Assembly: GCF_002741985.1 (NCBI RefSeq)
Contig: NZ_APHW01000102.1
Coordinates: 1 to 64,000, forward strand
Source: Vibrio rotiferianus CAIM 577 = LMG 21460
Lineage (GTDB): Bacteria > Pseudomonadota > Gammaproteobacteria > Enterobacterales > Vibrionaceae
Length of the DNA: 64,000 nucleotides
Reading direction: 5' to 3'
The notes beneath the pieces are model-generated. The model was not told the DNA's origin and did not search any database. It worked only from the letters and a program-made list of their open reading frames with translations. Made by a program: the position numbers and the translations under genes. Below are positions 26,703-35,666 of the stretch, piece by piece (the first letter of the stretch is position 1; the number at the start of each line of letters is the position of its first letter).

Positions 26703-27305
26703 TTAGCGCTGATAAAGTTTAAGGAACGCCGTCACCGCTTTTTGTGTATGCGAATCCAATTCTTCATCGCTTAAGAAATCAAAGCCCATCAGTGCCATAT
26801 TCTGGCAATCCATTTTGATCAGCGCGAGTAGCTGACCACAGGCTAAATCGGCATCATCGATGTGAAGCTGCTGGCTGATGGTGTCGGTTTTTAAAAACTC
26901 AATTAAGTATTGGTGAATACGCTGCGGCCCGGTTTGCCAAAACTGATTTGGAACCGAGTCATGTTTATTAAAATCAGCAGACACGATGCGATAAAGCGAT
27001 AAGATTGGGTTAGAGCAAATGCCTCGTAGATACTTTTTGGCGAAGTCTTCTAAGGTTTCTTTTAGTGGTTCATTCTGTTTATCGGCAAGTTGGAAAACGG
27101 ATTCTAGGCTGCTCTTGGTGTTATGCGCGAGCACTTCAACAAACAACCCTTCTTTGTTGGAAAAGTAACGATAAAGGGTCTGTTTTGAACCACCACAAAT
27201 TGAAACGATTTGATCGAGTGATGTATCCTTGTAACCCTGTTCAATAAACAGTTCGGTCGCTACTTCGATGATTCGAGTTCTTTTCTTTTCAGTAGATGCG
27301 CGCAT
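26703..27305 (-). CDS. TetR/AcrR-family repressor of the efflux genes
   Basis: 200 residues. The N-terminal helix-turn-helix is classic: TRIIEVATELFIEQGYKDTS, then CGGSKQTLYRYFSNKEGLF. The C-terminal ligand domain is AcrR-like. It converges on the HlyD/MFS operon, and its own promoter holds an operator half resembling the one before that operon, so autoregulation and repression of the pump are likely. This layout parallels VceR with VceAB in V. cholerae. Confidence 0.88.
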   Translation of the reverse strand: MRASTEKKRTRIIEVATELFIEQGYKDTSLDQIVSICGGSKQTLYRYFSNKEGLFVEVLAHNTKSSLESVFQLADKQNEPLKETLEDFAKKYLRGICSNPILSLYRIVSADFNKHDSVPNQFWQTGPQRIHQYLIEFLKTDTISQQLHIDDADLACGQLLALIKMDCQNMALMGFDFLSDEELDSHTQKAVTAFLKLYQR

Positions 27306-27323
27306 AACTAAATCAGCCTAAAT

Positions 27324-27341
27324 AAAACTGTTCAGTACAGT
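27324..27341. promoter_or_regulatory. Operator-like site before tetR
   Basis: AAACTGTTCAGTACAGTA shares AAACTGT and TACAGT with the palindrome at 23997-24020, at nearly the same spacing. It lies 19 bases before the tetR start. Confidence 0.65.
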
Positions 27342-27406
27342 ATCATTATTGATCTAATGATACACTTCATTTCTTGGTACAAACTGAACCAGAGTAAATC
27401 TCGGCT

Positions 27407-28591
27407 CTATTGTTCTGAAGGTTGCTCAGTGGCAAAGCCACGTAAGATGTTAGTCAGCGTAATAGTCGCGAAGACCACAATCACTAATGATAGATGCCAT
27501 GCTTGGCTTAAACCCAACTGTACGAGTGCCATACTCACTACTGATGACACCACCATTTGGCCGCCGCCCGACATCGCTGCAGCTGCCCCCGCTTGCTTCT
27601 TATAGGGTTGCATTACCATGGCTTGAGCACAAGGTAGAGCGATAGCATTGCCTAAAATCATTAGCAGCTGACCAAGCATTAAATACAACGGCTCAACAGG
27701 GCAGAAGAACAGCCACATTGCCGAGCTTAAGTGCAGGATTGGTGTTGCTAAGAGCATCTTCTTCGTTCCGATGATTGGGCGCACACGGTTACAGATACTG
27801 GTGCCACAAATCATGCCGAATGCTGGAATCAGCGCCCACATCGCGTATTGATCAGATGTCATGCCAATTTGGTTTTGCATGATAAAAGGCATCACCGAAA
27901 CGGTTGTGATCATCAAGCTGAAGTTAAGCCAACCAATACTGGCAAAGCTCATAAAGTAACGAGAAGTCAGTAGGTCACGATATTGCAGCAGCATCTTTTT
28001 CGGTGATGGCAACGCAGAGGTTTGCGAGACGGTCTCCTTAAAGCGCACCACAATCACAATCCAAGCGAGAGATACGTAACCCAATAATGAAATGAACACC
28101 ATGGTCCAGCCGAAGTGGGCGTTAATGAAACCACCAATAACGGGTGCAACTAACGGTGTGATCGAAGCAGCCATCGCAATGTAGGACAGTGCGATTGGCA
28201 GGTCTGGGCCATTGAAGCGGTCACGAGTTGATGCACGGGCTAGCACCGCACAGCAGCCAGTCCCCAACCCTTGCAGAAAACGGCCTGCAATCATGCCTGT
28301 GAATGTGTGGCTGAGGAAGATGATCATCAACAGACCGAGCATGGCAATCAACAAGCCAGCCAAAAGCACTTTTTTACGACCCAACGCATCGGATACTGGG
28401 CCATAGATAAACTGTGAAGGACCGAAGCCAAGTAAATAAACACTGACTAGGAGCTGAGCTTGGTCGAGGGAAATATCGAAATCTTTCGCGATCCAAGGTA
28501 GAGATGGAAACACCAAGCCCATGCTGAGCTGACCAACACTGATTATCAAACACGCTAGCAAGATGGTTTTAAATTCGAACGGTCGACTCAT
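27407..28591 (-). CDS. Bcr/CflA-type MFS drug exporter
   Basis: 394 residues, 12 hydrophobic helices. The loop after helix 2 reads GPVSDALGRKKVLL, the family's diagnostic motif, and RFLQGLGTGCCAVLARASTRD matches the conserved helix 4 block of Bcr/CflA proteins. Exports small drugs such as bicyclomycin or chloramphenicol analogues in relatives. ATG 28591 overlaps the stop of the upstream resolvase-like gene as ATGA, so the two are translationally coupled. Confidence 0.85.
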   Translation of the reverse strand: MSRPFEFKTILLACLIISVGQLSMGLVFPSLPWIAKDFDISLDQAQLLVSVYLLGFGPSQFIYGPVSDALGRKKVLLAGLLIAMLGLLMIIFLSHTFTGMIAGRFLQGLGTGCCAVLARASTRDRFNGPDLPIALSYIAMAASITPLVAPVIGGFINAHFGWTMVFISLLGYVSLAWIVIVVRFKETVSQTSALPSPKKMLLQYRDLLTSRYFMSFASIGWLNFSLMITTVSVMPFIMQNQIGMTSDQYAMWALIPAFGMICGTSICNRVRPIIGTKKMLLATPILHLSSAMWLFFCPVEPLYLMLGQLLMILGNAIALPCAQAMVMQPYKKQAGAAAAMSGGGQMVVSSVVSMALVQLGLSQAWHLSLVIVVFATITLTNILRGFATEQPSEQ

Positions 28592-29217
28592 GATTTTTCA
28601 CCATCACCACGGCGACGCAAGCTCCCTTCTTCATCAAAATCATTCAGTTTTGCTTTCACTCGCTTTACCGTGGATAAGCTCACGTCACACTGTTCTGCCA
28701 CATTTTGTAGTGTGTTACCTTCCAGAAGAAGAGTAGCGATATGTTGATGTTTCGCTTTGTCTGCTGGACGACCTCGGAATTTCTGCTTCCACATCTCAGG
28801 GTTGTCTTTAAGTGCCTTACGGCCTTGTGCTGCGGCAAATAAACGGTGTTGAGTTTGCACTTGCCCATAACCAGAAAGCAGAGAGAGTAATGTTTGGGTT
28901 TGAACTGAATTCGGTTCAAATGTCAGTGGTTCACAAACGGTTTTGAGGATGACACCTTTATCAAGCAGTACCTGAATTGTGCTCAATGCTTGGCTGAAGT
29001 CTCGGCCAAAGGCGGTTAGCCACCAAAGTACCACCGTGTCACCGGATTGAGTGGTGTTTAAGAGTTGTTGAAAGGCTTGTCGCTTGGCTGGTGGTGTGCA
29101 GCCGCGAACTTTATCTTCAAGAAGTGTCGCTTCTGGGGCAGCGGTTTTAAGAGCTTCAAGTTGCTCGGGATAAGCTTGTTTTTTGGGTGAGCGGCGCGTA
29201 TAGATAAAGGTATTCAT
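28588..29217 (-). CDS. Resolvase-like serine recombinase with C-terminal HTH
   Basis: 209 residues. The N-terminal 130 residues follow the serine-recombinase fold: YTRRSPKKQ keeps the serine at position 10 in the YxRxS-xx-Q motif, KVRGCTPPAKRQAFQQLL matches the KxSG...R..Q block, and GRDFSQAL matches the GRS/D helix, but the usual aspartate of DRLxR is replaced (LTAFGR). A C-terminal HTH (TLQNVAEQCDVSLSTVKRVK) follows. No inverted repeats or cargo mark a transposon. Coupled to the MFS gene, it may act as a DNA-binding regulator or a resident recombinase; function unknown. Confidence 0.75.
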   Translation of the reverse strand: MNTFIYTRRSPKKQAYPEQLEALKTAAPEATLLEDKVRGCTPPAKRQAFQQLLNTTQSGDTVVLWWLTAFGRDFSQALSTIQVLLDKGVILKTVCEPLTFEPNSVQTQTLLSLLSGYGQVQTQHRLFAAAQGRKALKDNPEMWKQKFRGRPADKAKHQHIATLLLEGNTLQNVAEQCDVSLSTVKRVKAKLNDFDEEGSLRRRGDGEKS

Positions 29218-29350
29218 GGTCGTAAAGTGCCTCTTATGAATGGCTCATATACTGTAATGACTCATAAATATACATTGGTTCATTAATCCTTACAACACCA
29301 AATGAACCAAATTGAAGGTGGTGGAATCGTATCTCTATGATCAATAAATG

Positions 29351-29380
29351 AAAACTAGCCGAAAAAAACAGGCTAGTTTT
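29351..29380. terminator. Hairpin terminator
   Basis: AAAACTAGCC pairs with GGCTAGTTTT. Oriented to end the small lipoprotein gene transcript (minus strand) as well as anything from the left. The remaining 29218-29350 gap is the promoter of the resolvase-like gene. Confidence 0.8.
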
Positions 29381-29406
29381 GGTTTTAGAGATTAGACGGC
29401 TACGGT

Positions 29407-29643
29407 TTATTGTAATAAGAAATAAGGCGTATTGACGTAAGCGTGTCCTGCTGAAATCGCATAAGGCAGTACGACTTTACCAACGGAGACCGCCGTGTTG
29501 ACCAGTGGCTGAACGTTGATATTGGCATTCATCAAGGTAGGACGAACGTTGGGTGCCAAGCGATAGTGACCGGACGTTGAAACGCAACCAGAAAGTGCTG
29601 ATGTAAACAGTAGTGCAATGATGATTGATTTAATGGCTTTCAT
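29407..29643 (-). CDS. Small lipoprotein of unknown function
   Basis: 78 residues from ATG 29643 (MKAIKS); the frame is open 15 bases further. Signal peptide with lipobox LSGC (Cys near 19), then a short mature part with no charged clusters, containing VNTAVSVGKVVLPYAISAGHAYV, perhaps one amphipathic helix. Not recognised. It stands alone between two hairpin terminators. Confidence 0.65.
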   Translation of the reverse strand: MKAIKSIIIALLFTSALSGCVSTSGHYRLAPNVRPTLMNANINVQPLVNTAVSVGKVVLPYAISAGHAYVNTPYFLLQ

Positions 29644-29880
29644 AGTGGTGACTCTCAAAAATGGTATCTTGGCTCTGGTTTTGGTTATCAGGATGAGCCT
29701 TGGTTGAGAGGAAGAATGCCTAAATCAAATGAACGCCACCATCAATGCGCGACAAGTCATAGCGCACAAGACTAAAAGTAACACTAGGCGTTACCAAATA
29801 TGAGGTTTTGCGAGGAAGGGCACTATAGAGGCTCCCTAAGATGGGTTGTCTAGCGCTTTGAAAAGGAGTAGTAAACAGTA

Positions 29881-29910
29881 AAAAGCCAGAACGTTATCTG
29901 TTCTGGCTTT
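29881..29910. terminator. Terminator after the GGDEF gene
   Basis: AAAGCCAGAAC pairs with GTTCTGGCTTT, T-rich on the minus strand. The 29659-29880 stretch upstream holds the small lipoprotein promoter and no gene I can support. Confidence 0.8.
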
Positions 29911-29932
29911 GTGTCTTTAAGGACGAAGAATG

Positions 29933-31717
29933 TTATGCCGCTTTTAAATGACAGACGCGATTCTTGCCCAATCTTTTTGCTTGATAAAGTGCTTTGTCAG
30001 CTTGCTCCACCACATGATGGTAGCTAGTTTCTAATGGTGTAAATCCGACACTTGCCGTAAATCGGACATCACCGCAGCCAAGGGATAAATGGCTCCGTTG
30101 CAATGCTGTCAGGAAACCATCAAGCTGGTGCTTAGCATCAAACTCATCATTGGCTTGGAATACAACTGCAAACTCTTCACCGCCATAGCGCGCTAAGCAA
30201 ATTCCCTTTGGCTTAGGGAAACTGTCCCGCATTACTTCGGCTGTTTTTTGAATCACTAAGTCACCAACGGGATGACCATACTTATCATTGATGTACTTGA
30301 AGTTATCAATATCGATCATCGCAATGAAGCGGTTCTCACTGCCAAGTTCTCGAGCAACTTTTGTTGCCAGACACGCTTTGTTCTCTAGCTGTGTCATTGG
30401 ATCTTGATGACGTAAACGGTCATGTAACTTTAGGTTTGCTAACGCGATTTGTGCATAGTTTTGGATTAAGTTGAGAATACATTTGTATGTCGGAAAGCGA
30501 CAGCAGACATAAGTGACAGCCAGTAACTCCTGACCATCAAATAATGGAATGCAATAGTGGTTTCCATGAACTTTGAGTTTCTGAGCCAGTACATCCGAGT
30601 ACTTTTTACTTCGATAGGATATTGATGACTGAGAAAAGCTTGCCGCTAGTTTGGCATCAGATAGGGTGAGTTTCTTATTGCCGTGGTAATCAAGGGTATA
30701 AAAGCCGTGATTAATACTATCGTAAACGCAGAACTGTATGCCTCGATCAAAACAGAAGCGGTGAAGAACGCTTTTAAGTCGGGTCTTGAACTCACCAATA
30801 TTCTTAGCACTGTTTAGTTTAGCTAGTGATAAATGCAGTTGGTATGTGAGGTAATTAATAATGATAGCAAGTGCTAACAGGGATGCTATCACGGCGGCAG
30901 TGAGAGTAAACTGGTAACTACTGCTTAAGATATCGGCTCGATCTGTGCCAGCAACAAACACCCAGTTTAACGAATTGTCAGCATCAAAAACTGAAACCTT
31001 GAAGTGATCTTGGTAGTAATACTCGTGCTTGCCAAATAGAAGACCGCTAGCAACTTTCTCATGTATACCGCCGTGAAAGCTAATGGATTTATCGCCAATA
31101 CGGCTAGGGTTTGGGTGAAATACAAGGCGCCCTGTGTCTCTATCTACCACAAAGACATAGCCCTTGCTTAATGTCTTCAAACCTCTTAACTGTTGGGTAG
31201 AGTGCAGGAGATTGAATTCTATCCATAACTGGGCGTTAGAATTTGGCAGAACATGTTTAACTGCAAATACCCATTCCTGTTTTAGATTGGGATATAAAGA
31301 AGAAATATAGAAATTGTCACTGATGGTATCGAGTTTGTGCCAATTGATATGAGAGGTATCTGCTAGGGCTACTTGGTTGGATAAGTCGTAAGCTACCTCT
31401 CCGTCACTTTTAGTGAATAAGATGTTTGAGTATTGAGGAGAGTAATCGAGGATGCCATCACTTAATGCTAGAAAATCGTCGCTCTGTAAGTTGTTATTGT
31501 TAGCCCGCAATGCTCTTTCTAATAGATAGAATTTACTGAAGGTAGCTTCAATTTGTGAGCGGATAAGCCTATCAGCAGTAATCAGGTTTGTCTGAGACTG
31601 ACGATAAACCATTGTTTCAGAGTCAACAAACTGCGAATGAGCTAAAAAGATCATTAAGCCCGCGAGAATGACCAAGTAGGGCCGTAGTATGCGTATTAAT
31701 AGTTTAGGAAAAGCCAT
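29933..31717 (-). CDS. Membrane diguanylate cyclase with CACHE-like sensor
   Basis: 594 residues from ATG 31717; a TTG start 39 bases upstream is possible and neither has a strong ribosome site. Two membrane helices (about 10-30 and 275-300) flank a periplasmic sensor of the CACHE type (DRDTGRLVFHPNPSRIGD). A GAF-like linker region follows and then a GGDEF domain with the active motif RYGGEEF, so it should make cyclic di-GMP. The RxxD product-inhibition site five residues before the motif is absent. Ligand unknown. Confidence 0.85.
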   Translation of the reverse strand: MAFPKLLIRILRPYLVILAGLMIFLAHSQFVDSETMVYRQSQTNLITADRLIRSQIEATFSKFYLLERALRANNNNLQSDDFLALSDGILDYSPQYSNILFTKSDGEVAYDLSNQVALADTSHINWHKLDTISDNFYISSLYPNLKQEWVFAVKHVLPNSNAQLWIEFNLLHSTQQLRGLKTLSKGYVFVVDRDTGRLVFHPNPSRIGDKSISFHGGIHEKVASGLLFGKHEYYYQDHFKVSVFDADNSLNWVFVAGTDRADILSSSYQFTLTAAVIASLLALAIIINYLTYQLHLSLAKLNSAKNIGEFKTRLKSVLHRFCFDRGIQFCVYDSINHGFYTLDYHGNKKLTLSDAKLAASFSQSSISYRSKKYSDVLAQKLKVHGNHYCIPLFDGQELLAVTYVCCRFPTYKCILNLIQNYAQIALANLKLHDRLRHQDPMTQLENKACLATKVARELGSENRFIAMIDIDNFKYINDKYGHPVGDLVIQKTAEVMRDSFPKPKGICLARYGGEEFAVVFQANDEFDAKHQLDGFLTALQRSHLSLGCGDVRFTASVGFTPLETSYHHVVEQADKALYQAKRLGKNRVCHLKAA

Positions 31718-31839
31718 GCCAAATAACGTTGTTTTATAATGTGATTTGGCTGCCAATAGTAGACTTATTTCATGCTCATAACAATGCGTATGGTGTGTTT
31801 AATAACAGAAAGAAAACTCTATATCGGAGAATGCGTTAG

Positions 31840-31867
31840 AAAAGCGCCCAGATCTGAGTCTGGGCGC
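31840..31867 (-). terminator. Terminator after glgX
   Basis: GCGCCCAGA pairs with TCTGGGCGC; on the minus strand it is followed by CTTTTC. Confidence 0.75.
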
Positions 31868-31892
31868 GTAAGTAGTGTCATGATGTTGAGTA

Positions 31893-33848
31893 TTATGGCT
31901 GAAAATGAAGAATAGCCATAGAGGTTGGAGACAAGAGTACTTCACCTTCAGCATGTCCAGGATTTAGGTTACGAACGTTAGTATCACAAATCGTTACCCA
32001 TTCCTGATCTCGGTCATTTGGAAGTTTAAAGCGAGCAGGGACATTGGTTTGGTTGATCAGGTAAACAAGCTCTTCTCCATCTTTGCCAATTCCCAAATGT
32101 AAAGCAACTGAACTCAATCGGTTCCAATCGTCATGCTCCATCAAGGTGCCATCAATGCGACGCCAAAAGATGCGGTTGTTATTGCGATTCTCACCACTGA
32201 ACGCACGAATGAAAGGCACCATATATTGGTTTCGGTTGGCGACCATTTGTGACATCCACGTCTTGAAGTGTTGTTTACGTTCCGATGACGTCCAATCTAG
32301 CCAACTGGTTTCATTATCTTGGCAATAGGCGTTGTTATTACCACCTTGTGTATGTGAGAGTACGTCTGCAGTCAGGATATGCGGAATTCCAAACGCAAAG
32401 AGTAAACTTGCCATTAAATTGCGCTTTTGTTTTTCACGCGTAGCAATGACCATTAGGCTGTCAGTTTCGCCTTCGACACCGTAATTCTCTGAGCGGTTGT
32501 CACCGTGGCCGTCGCGGTTCTCTTCGCCATTGGCTTCGTTGTGCTTCTGTTTGTAAGACACAAGATCTTGCAAGGTGAAGCCGTCGTGATACGTGATGTA
32601 GTTGACTGTGAGTTTATAAGGCCAGTTTGCTGCACTGTAGATGTCACGAGAGCCCATTAAGCGAGTTGCGAATTCCTTCAGGTAGCCCTGATCTCCTCGC
32701 CAAAAGCTGCGTGAGATGTCGCGCAGTTTGTCGTTACATTCGTTCCAACCAAATGGAAAATTACCGACTTGGTATCCGTTAGGGCCGATATCCCAAGGCT
32801 CTGCAATCAGCTTGGTTTCACGCAATATTGGATCCTGCGCTACGGATTTAAAGAAAGCGGCTTCAGGGTTGTAGTCATCACCTTGGCGACCAAGTGTGGC
32901 TGCCAAGTCAAAGCGGAAACCGTCGACTTTAAACTCGCTCACCCAGTAGCGCAGAGTATCCATGACAAGATTTAATGCTGGCTGGTATGTTAGATCTACC
33001 GTGTTGCCACAGCCTGTATAGTTTGCGAAGTGCTGGCCATGTTTAATATAAAAGCGAGGATCGAGTGCTTTTAGGTTGAAGACAGTGGAGCCTTCGCCTC
33101 CTTCAGCGGTGTGGTTGTAAACCACGTCTAAAATTACTTCAATGCCGTGCCTATGCAGTTCTCGTATGGTGGTTTTCAATTCCGTTACGGCATCTTTTTC
33201 TGCATAGCGTGGATCCGGCACCATAAACAAGTATGGGTTATAACCCCAGTAGTTCACCTTATCCATCTTTAACAGATGTGGCTCATGCATACAGGCCGCA
33301 ATCGGCAACAATTGCAGAGTGTTGATATTCTGCTGCTTGTAGAAGGCTAGCATTTCTGGAGACACTAACCCTAAATAACGACCTCGCTCTTCGCTTTTTA
33401 CTTCAGGATGTTGCTTCGTTAATCCCTTTACGTGTGTTTCGAATAGCGTCATCTCTTCTCTGGGAATGCGTGGGTGTTCCGTGTCTTGCCAGTCAAACTC
33501 ATCTTCAATAACCACACACTTAGGCATATCAAAACTTTTGGCTGGAGAGAAGGGAGGTTGATAGTGGAGAGCTTTGTCAATGGATTTTGCGTAAGGGTCG
33601 GAAATTAACAAAGGTTGGTCTTTATGCGTTACGACGTACCCATATTTTTGCCCGAGCTTGATGCCTGGGATAAAGGTATGGCGAATACCAGCGTATTCAT
33701 TGGGTAGATCGTGCAAAGTGTATTCACTCTCACTAGAAAACAAAGCGAGCTTGATGTCTTTGCTGTTTGGCGCGTGAATTGAAAAGTTACAACCTGCAGT
33801 ATTCAAAGTTGCGCCAAGTGGGTACGGGCGAGAGTGAAATTTTGTCAT
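31893..33848 (-). CDS. glgX: Glycogen debranching enzyme GlgX
   Basis: 651 residues from ATG 33848, close to the 657 of E. coli GlgX; the open frame extends 26 codons further without a better start. N-terminal CBM48 (RPYPLGATLNTAGCNFSIHA) and a GH13 barrel with VVYNHTAEGGEGS, nucleophile in GFRFDLAATLGR, acid/base in LIAEPWDIGPNGYQVG and TYHDGFTLQDLV. It hydrolyses alpha-1,6 branches of phosphorylase-trimmed glycogen or maltodextrin. It is divergent from lamB with candidate MalT boxes between, which suggests control with the maltodextrin genes. Confidence 0.9.
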   Translation of the reverse strand: MTKFHSRPYPLGATLNTAGCNFSIHAPNSKDIKLALFSSESEYTLHDLPNEYAGIRHTFIPGIKLGQKYGYVVTHKDQPLLISDPYAKSIDKALHYQPPFSPAKSFDMPKCVVIEDEFDWQDTEHPRIPREEMTLFETHVKGLTKQHPEVKSEERGRYLGLVSPEMLAFYKQQNINTLQLLPIAACMHEPHLLKMDKVNYWGYNPYLFMVPDPRYAEKDAVTELKTTIRELHRHGIEVILDVVYNHTAEGGEGSTVFNLKALDPRFYIKHGQHFANYTGCGNTVDLTYQPALNLVMDTLRYWVSEFKVDGFRFDLAATLGRQGDDYNPEAAFFKSVAQDPILRETKLIAEPWDIGPNGYQVGNFPFGWNECNDKLRDISRSFWRGDQGYLKEFATRLMGSRDIYSAANWPYKLTVNYITYHDGFTLQDLVSYKQKHNEANGEENRDGHGDNRSENYGVEGETDSLMVIATREKQKRNLMASLLFAFGIPHILTADVLSHTQGGNNNAYCQDNETSWLDWTSSERKQHFKTWMSQMVANRNQYMVPFIRAFSGENRNNNRIFWRRIDGTLMEHDDWNRLSSVALHLGIGKDGEELVYLINQTNVPARFKLPNDRDQEWVTICDTNVRNLNPGHAEGEVLLSPTSMAILHFQP

Positions 33849-34291
33849 TAGGGAATCTTTTTTTAATTTTATTGCTACCTTTAAGAAACTATAAGTAAAA
33901 AACTTTGTCTTACTAAGGTCAACCACCTCAACGACAAAAATATAAATGTAATTTAATTACTTTCTACTACCCATATTTTGCAAAAATATGAAATGGATAT
34001 CACTTTGTAGTGACTTAAAACAGAATAAACTTACTAATTCCTCCCTAGATTGGTGATCTGACTCGAAAAAACACCATTCGGTAATTTCTCTCATCCCTTC
34101 TCATCCCCCCCCTAAATTAGTTTGGGTGGAGGAAGTCATCCTTGTACGCCTTGGGTAACCTTAAGACTGTTGAAACAAACGGGGACTTGTTCCCATCTTA
34201 CCTCTTTTTCTTTTGGTGGTTTTTACTGCCTATAGCACCAAGAGAGAGAGCAGGGAAGACAGAATTATAAATACCCTTAATGGAGTTAAGA
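33849..34291. promoter_or_regulatory. Divergent glgX/lamB promoter region with MalT-like boxes
   Basis: On the minus strand GGGGATGAGA (34099-34108) and GGGATGAGAG (34088-34097) match the MalT box GGGGA(T/G)GAGG at 8-9 of 10 places; on the plus strand GGGTGGAGGA (34124-34133) is a third, weaker copy. Two closely spaced boxes plus an inverted one is the usual MalT layout. The rest of the gap is AT-rich. Confidence 0.6.
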
Positions 34292-35512
34292 ATGAAAAAA
34301 GTAAGTGTAATTGCTGCTGCTGTTGCTGCAACTTTAGCTGCTGGTTCTGCTTTCGCGGTGGATTTTAATGGTTACATGCGTGCTGGAATTGGTATCAGCG
34401 GAAACGGCAATGGTGATATGGCGATCAACAAAGCGGGTACTGGTCGTCTAGGCAACGAAAGTGATAACTACTACGAGTTTGGTTTTGCTGAAGACCTAAA
34501 AACAGGTGACCAAACTTGGCGCATTGAATCTATGATTGCTCAAGGCAACAATGGCGCAAATGGCTGGGAAGATGGCGATTTTAACGTTGCACAGTTTGCA
34601 GTTAAAGCAAAAGGCTTAATTGCTTCAGACAAAGATGCAACGATGTGGGCTGGTAAAACTTATTACCAACGTAAAGATATTCATATCTCTGACTTCTACT
34701 TCCTAAACACTTCTGGCACTGGTGGTGGTATTGAGAATCTATCTGTAGGTAATCAAAAACTATCTGTTGCTTTGATTCAAGATGGTGACCACGGCGAATC
34801 AACAGGATACATCTTTGATGCTCGTTTAGCCAACATTGGTCTTTGGGAGAACGCTTCTTTAGAGCTTGCTATGGCATATAACTTTGCAACTGAAAAAAAT
34901 GATAAATCTGAGGTTGCAGATGATGGTGTACTTGCTTCTGCAATTCTTCACCAAGGCTTAGATAACGGTTTCAACCAAACAGTGTTCCAATTTGGTACAA
35001 ATGGTTATGGTGTTCAAGCTGCAAACTTCTGGGGCGCTGGTGCATACTACGCTCGAGGAACTGAGGCGTTTAACGATGCATCTGGCTTCCGTTTGCTTAA
35101 CTGGGGTGTTGTAAACTTGGCTGAAAACTGGGAAATGGGTCACCAATTAGCATACCTATCAGGTAGCGATATTGGTGGTGAAGATAACGGCTCTTACACA
35201 GGTAAGAACTTTGATATCGATCAGTACTCAGTAGTTGTTCGCCCAATGTACAAGTGGAATGATACAATGCGTACAGTGTTTGAAGCTGGTTACAACGCTG
35301 GTGAGAAAATTTCTAATAGCGGCGTAGCAACAGAAGATTTCGGTAATGCAAAACTTACAGTTGCTCAAGCATGGGCAATGGGTGACAGCTGGTGGGCTCG
35401 TCCTGAACTACGTGTATATGGTACGTACTTCTTAGATACTGAAAATGATACAGCCTTTAATGGTGACGACAACGAGTTTGTATTTGGTATCCAAGCAGAA
35501 GCTTGGTGGTAA
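34292..35512 (+). CDS. lamB: Maltoporin LamB
   Basis: 406 residues from ATG 34292 (GGAG upstream); signal peptide cut after SAFA. The mature start VDFNGYMRAGIGISGNG is the LamB opening, and WAGKTYYQRKDIHISDFYFLNTSG is a strongly conserved LamB block that includes greasy-slide aromatics. It ends in aromatic residues (AEAWW) as porins do. It lets maltodextrins through the outer membrane. Likely MalT-activated; malM follows after a terminator-like hairpin. Confidence 0.92.
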   Translation: MKKVSVIAAAVAATLAAGSAFAVDFNGYMRAGIGISGNGNGDMAINKAGTGRLGNESDNYYEFGFAEDLKTGDQTWRIESMIAQGNNGANGWEDGDFNVAQFAVKAKGLIASDKDATMWAGKTYYQRKDIHISDFYFLNTSGTGGGIENLSVGNQKLSVALIQDGDHGESTGYIFDARLANIGLWENASLELAMAYNFATEKNDKSEVADDGVLASAILHQGLDNGFNQTVFQFGTNGYGVQAANFWGAGAYYARGTEAFNDASGFRLLNWGVVNLAENWEMGHQLAYLSGSDIGGEDNGSYTGKNFDIDQYSVVVRPMYKWNDTMRTVFEAGYNAGEKISNSGVATEDFGNAKLTVAQAWAMGDSWWARPELRVYGTYFLDTENDTAFNGDDNEFVFGIQAEAWW

Positions 35513-35546
35513 TCAAGTAATCTCTTAGTTATCTAGCTGTCCGATA

Positions 35547-35574
35547 AATAGCCGATGTTAGTCGGCTATTTTTC
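35547..35574 (+). terminator. Hairpin after lamB
   Basis: AATAGCCGA pairs with TCGGCTATT followed by T's. Probably partial, separating lamB from malM. Confidence 0.75.
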
Positions 35575-35666
35575 TAAGGGCTTTCGAAAAGTTAGACGTT
35601 TTGGCGAAGTCACCCTAAGATGCTCCAATGGAAAAACCTTTAGAAAAATAACTAGAAGGAAAAAGT

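Noticed and set aside
28588..29217. Resolvase-like gene as evidence of a transposon or integron
   Set aside because: No terminal repeats, transposase, attC sites or cassette array around it; neighbours look resident.
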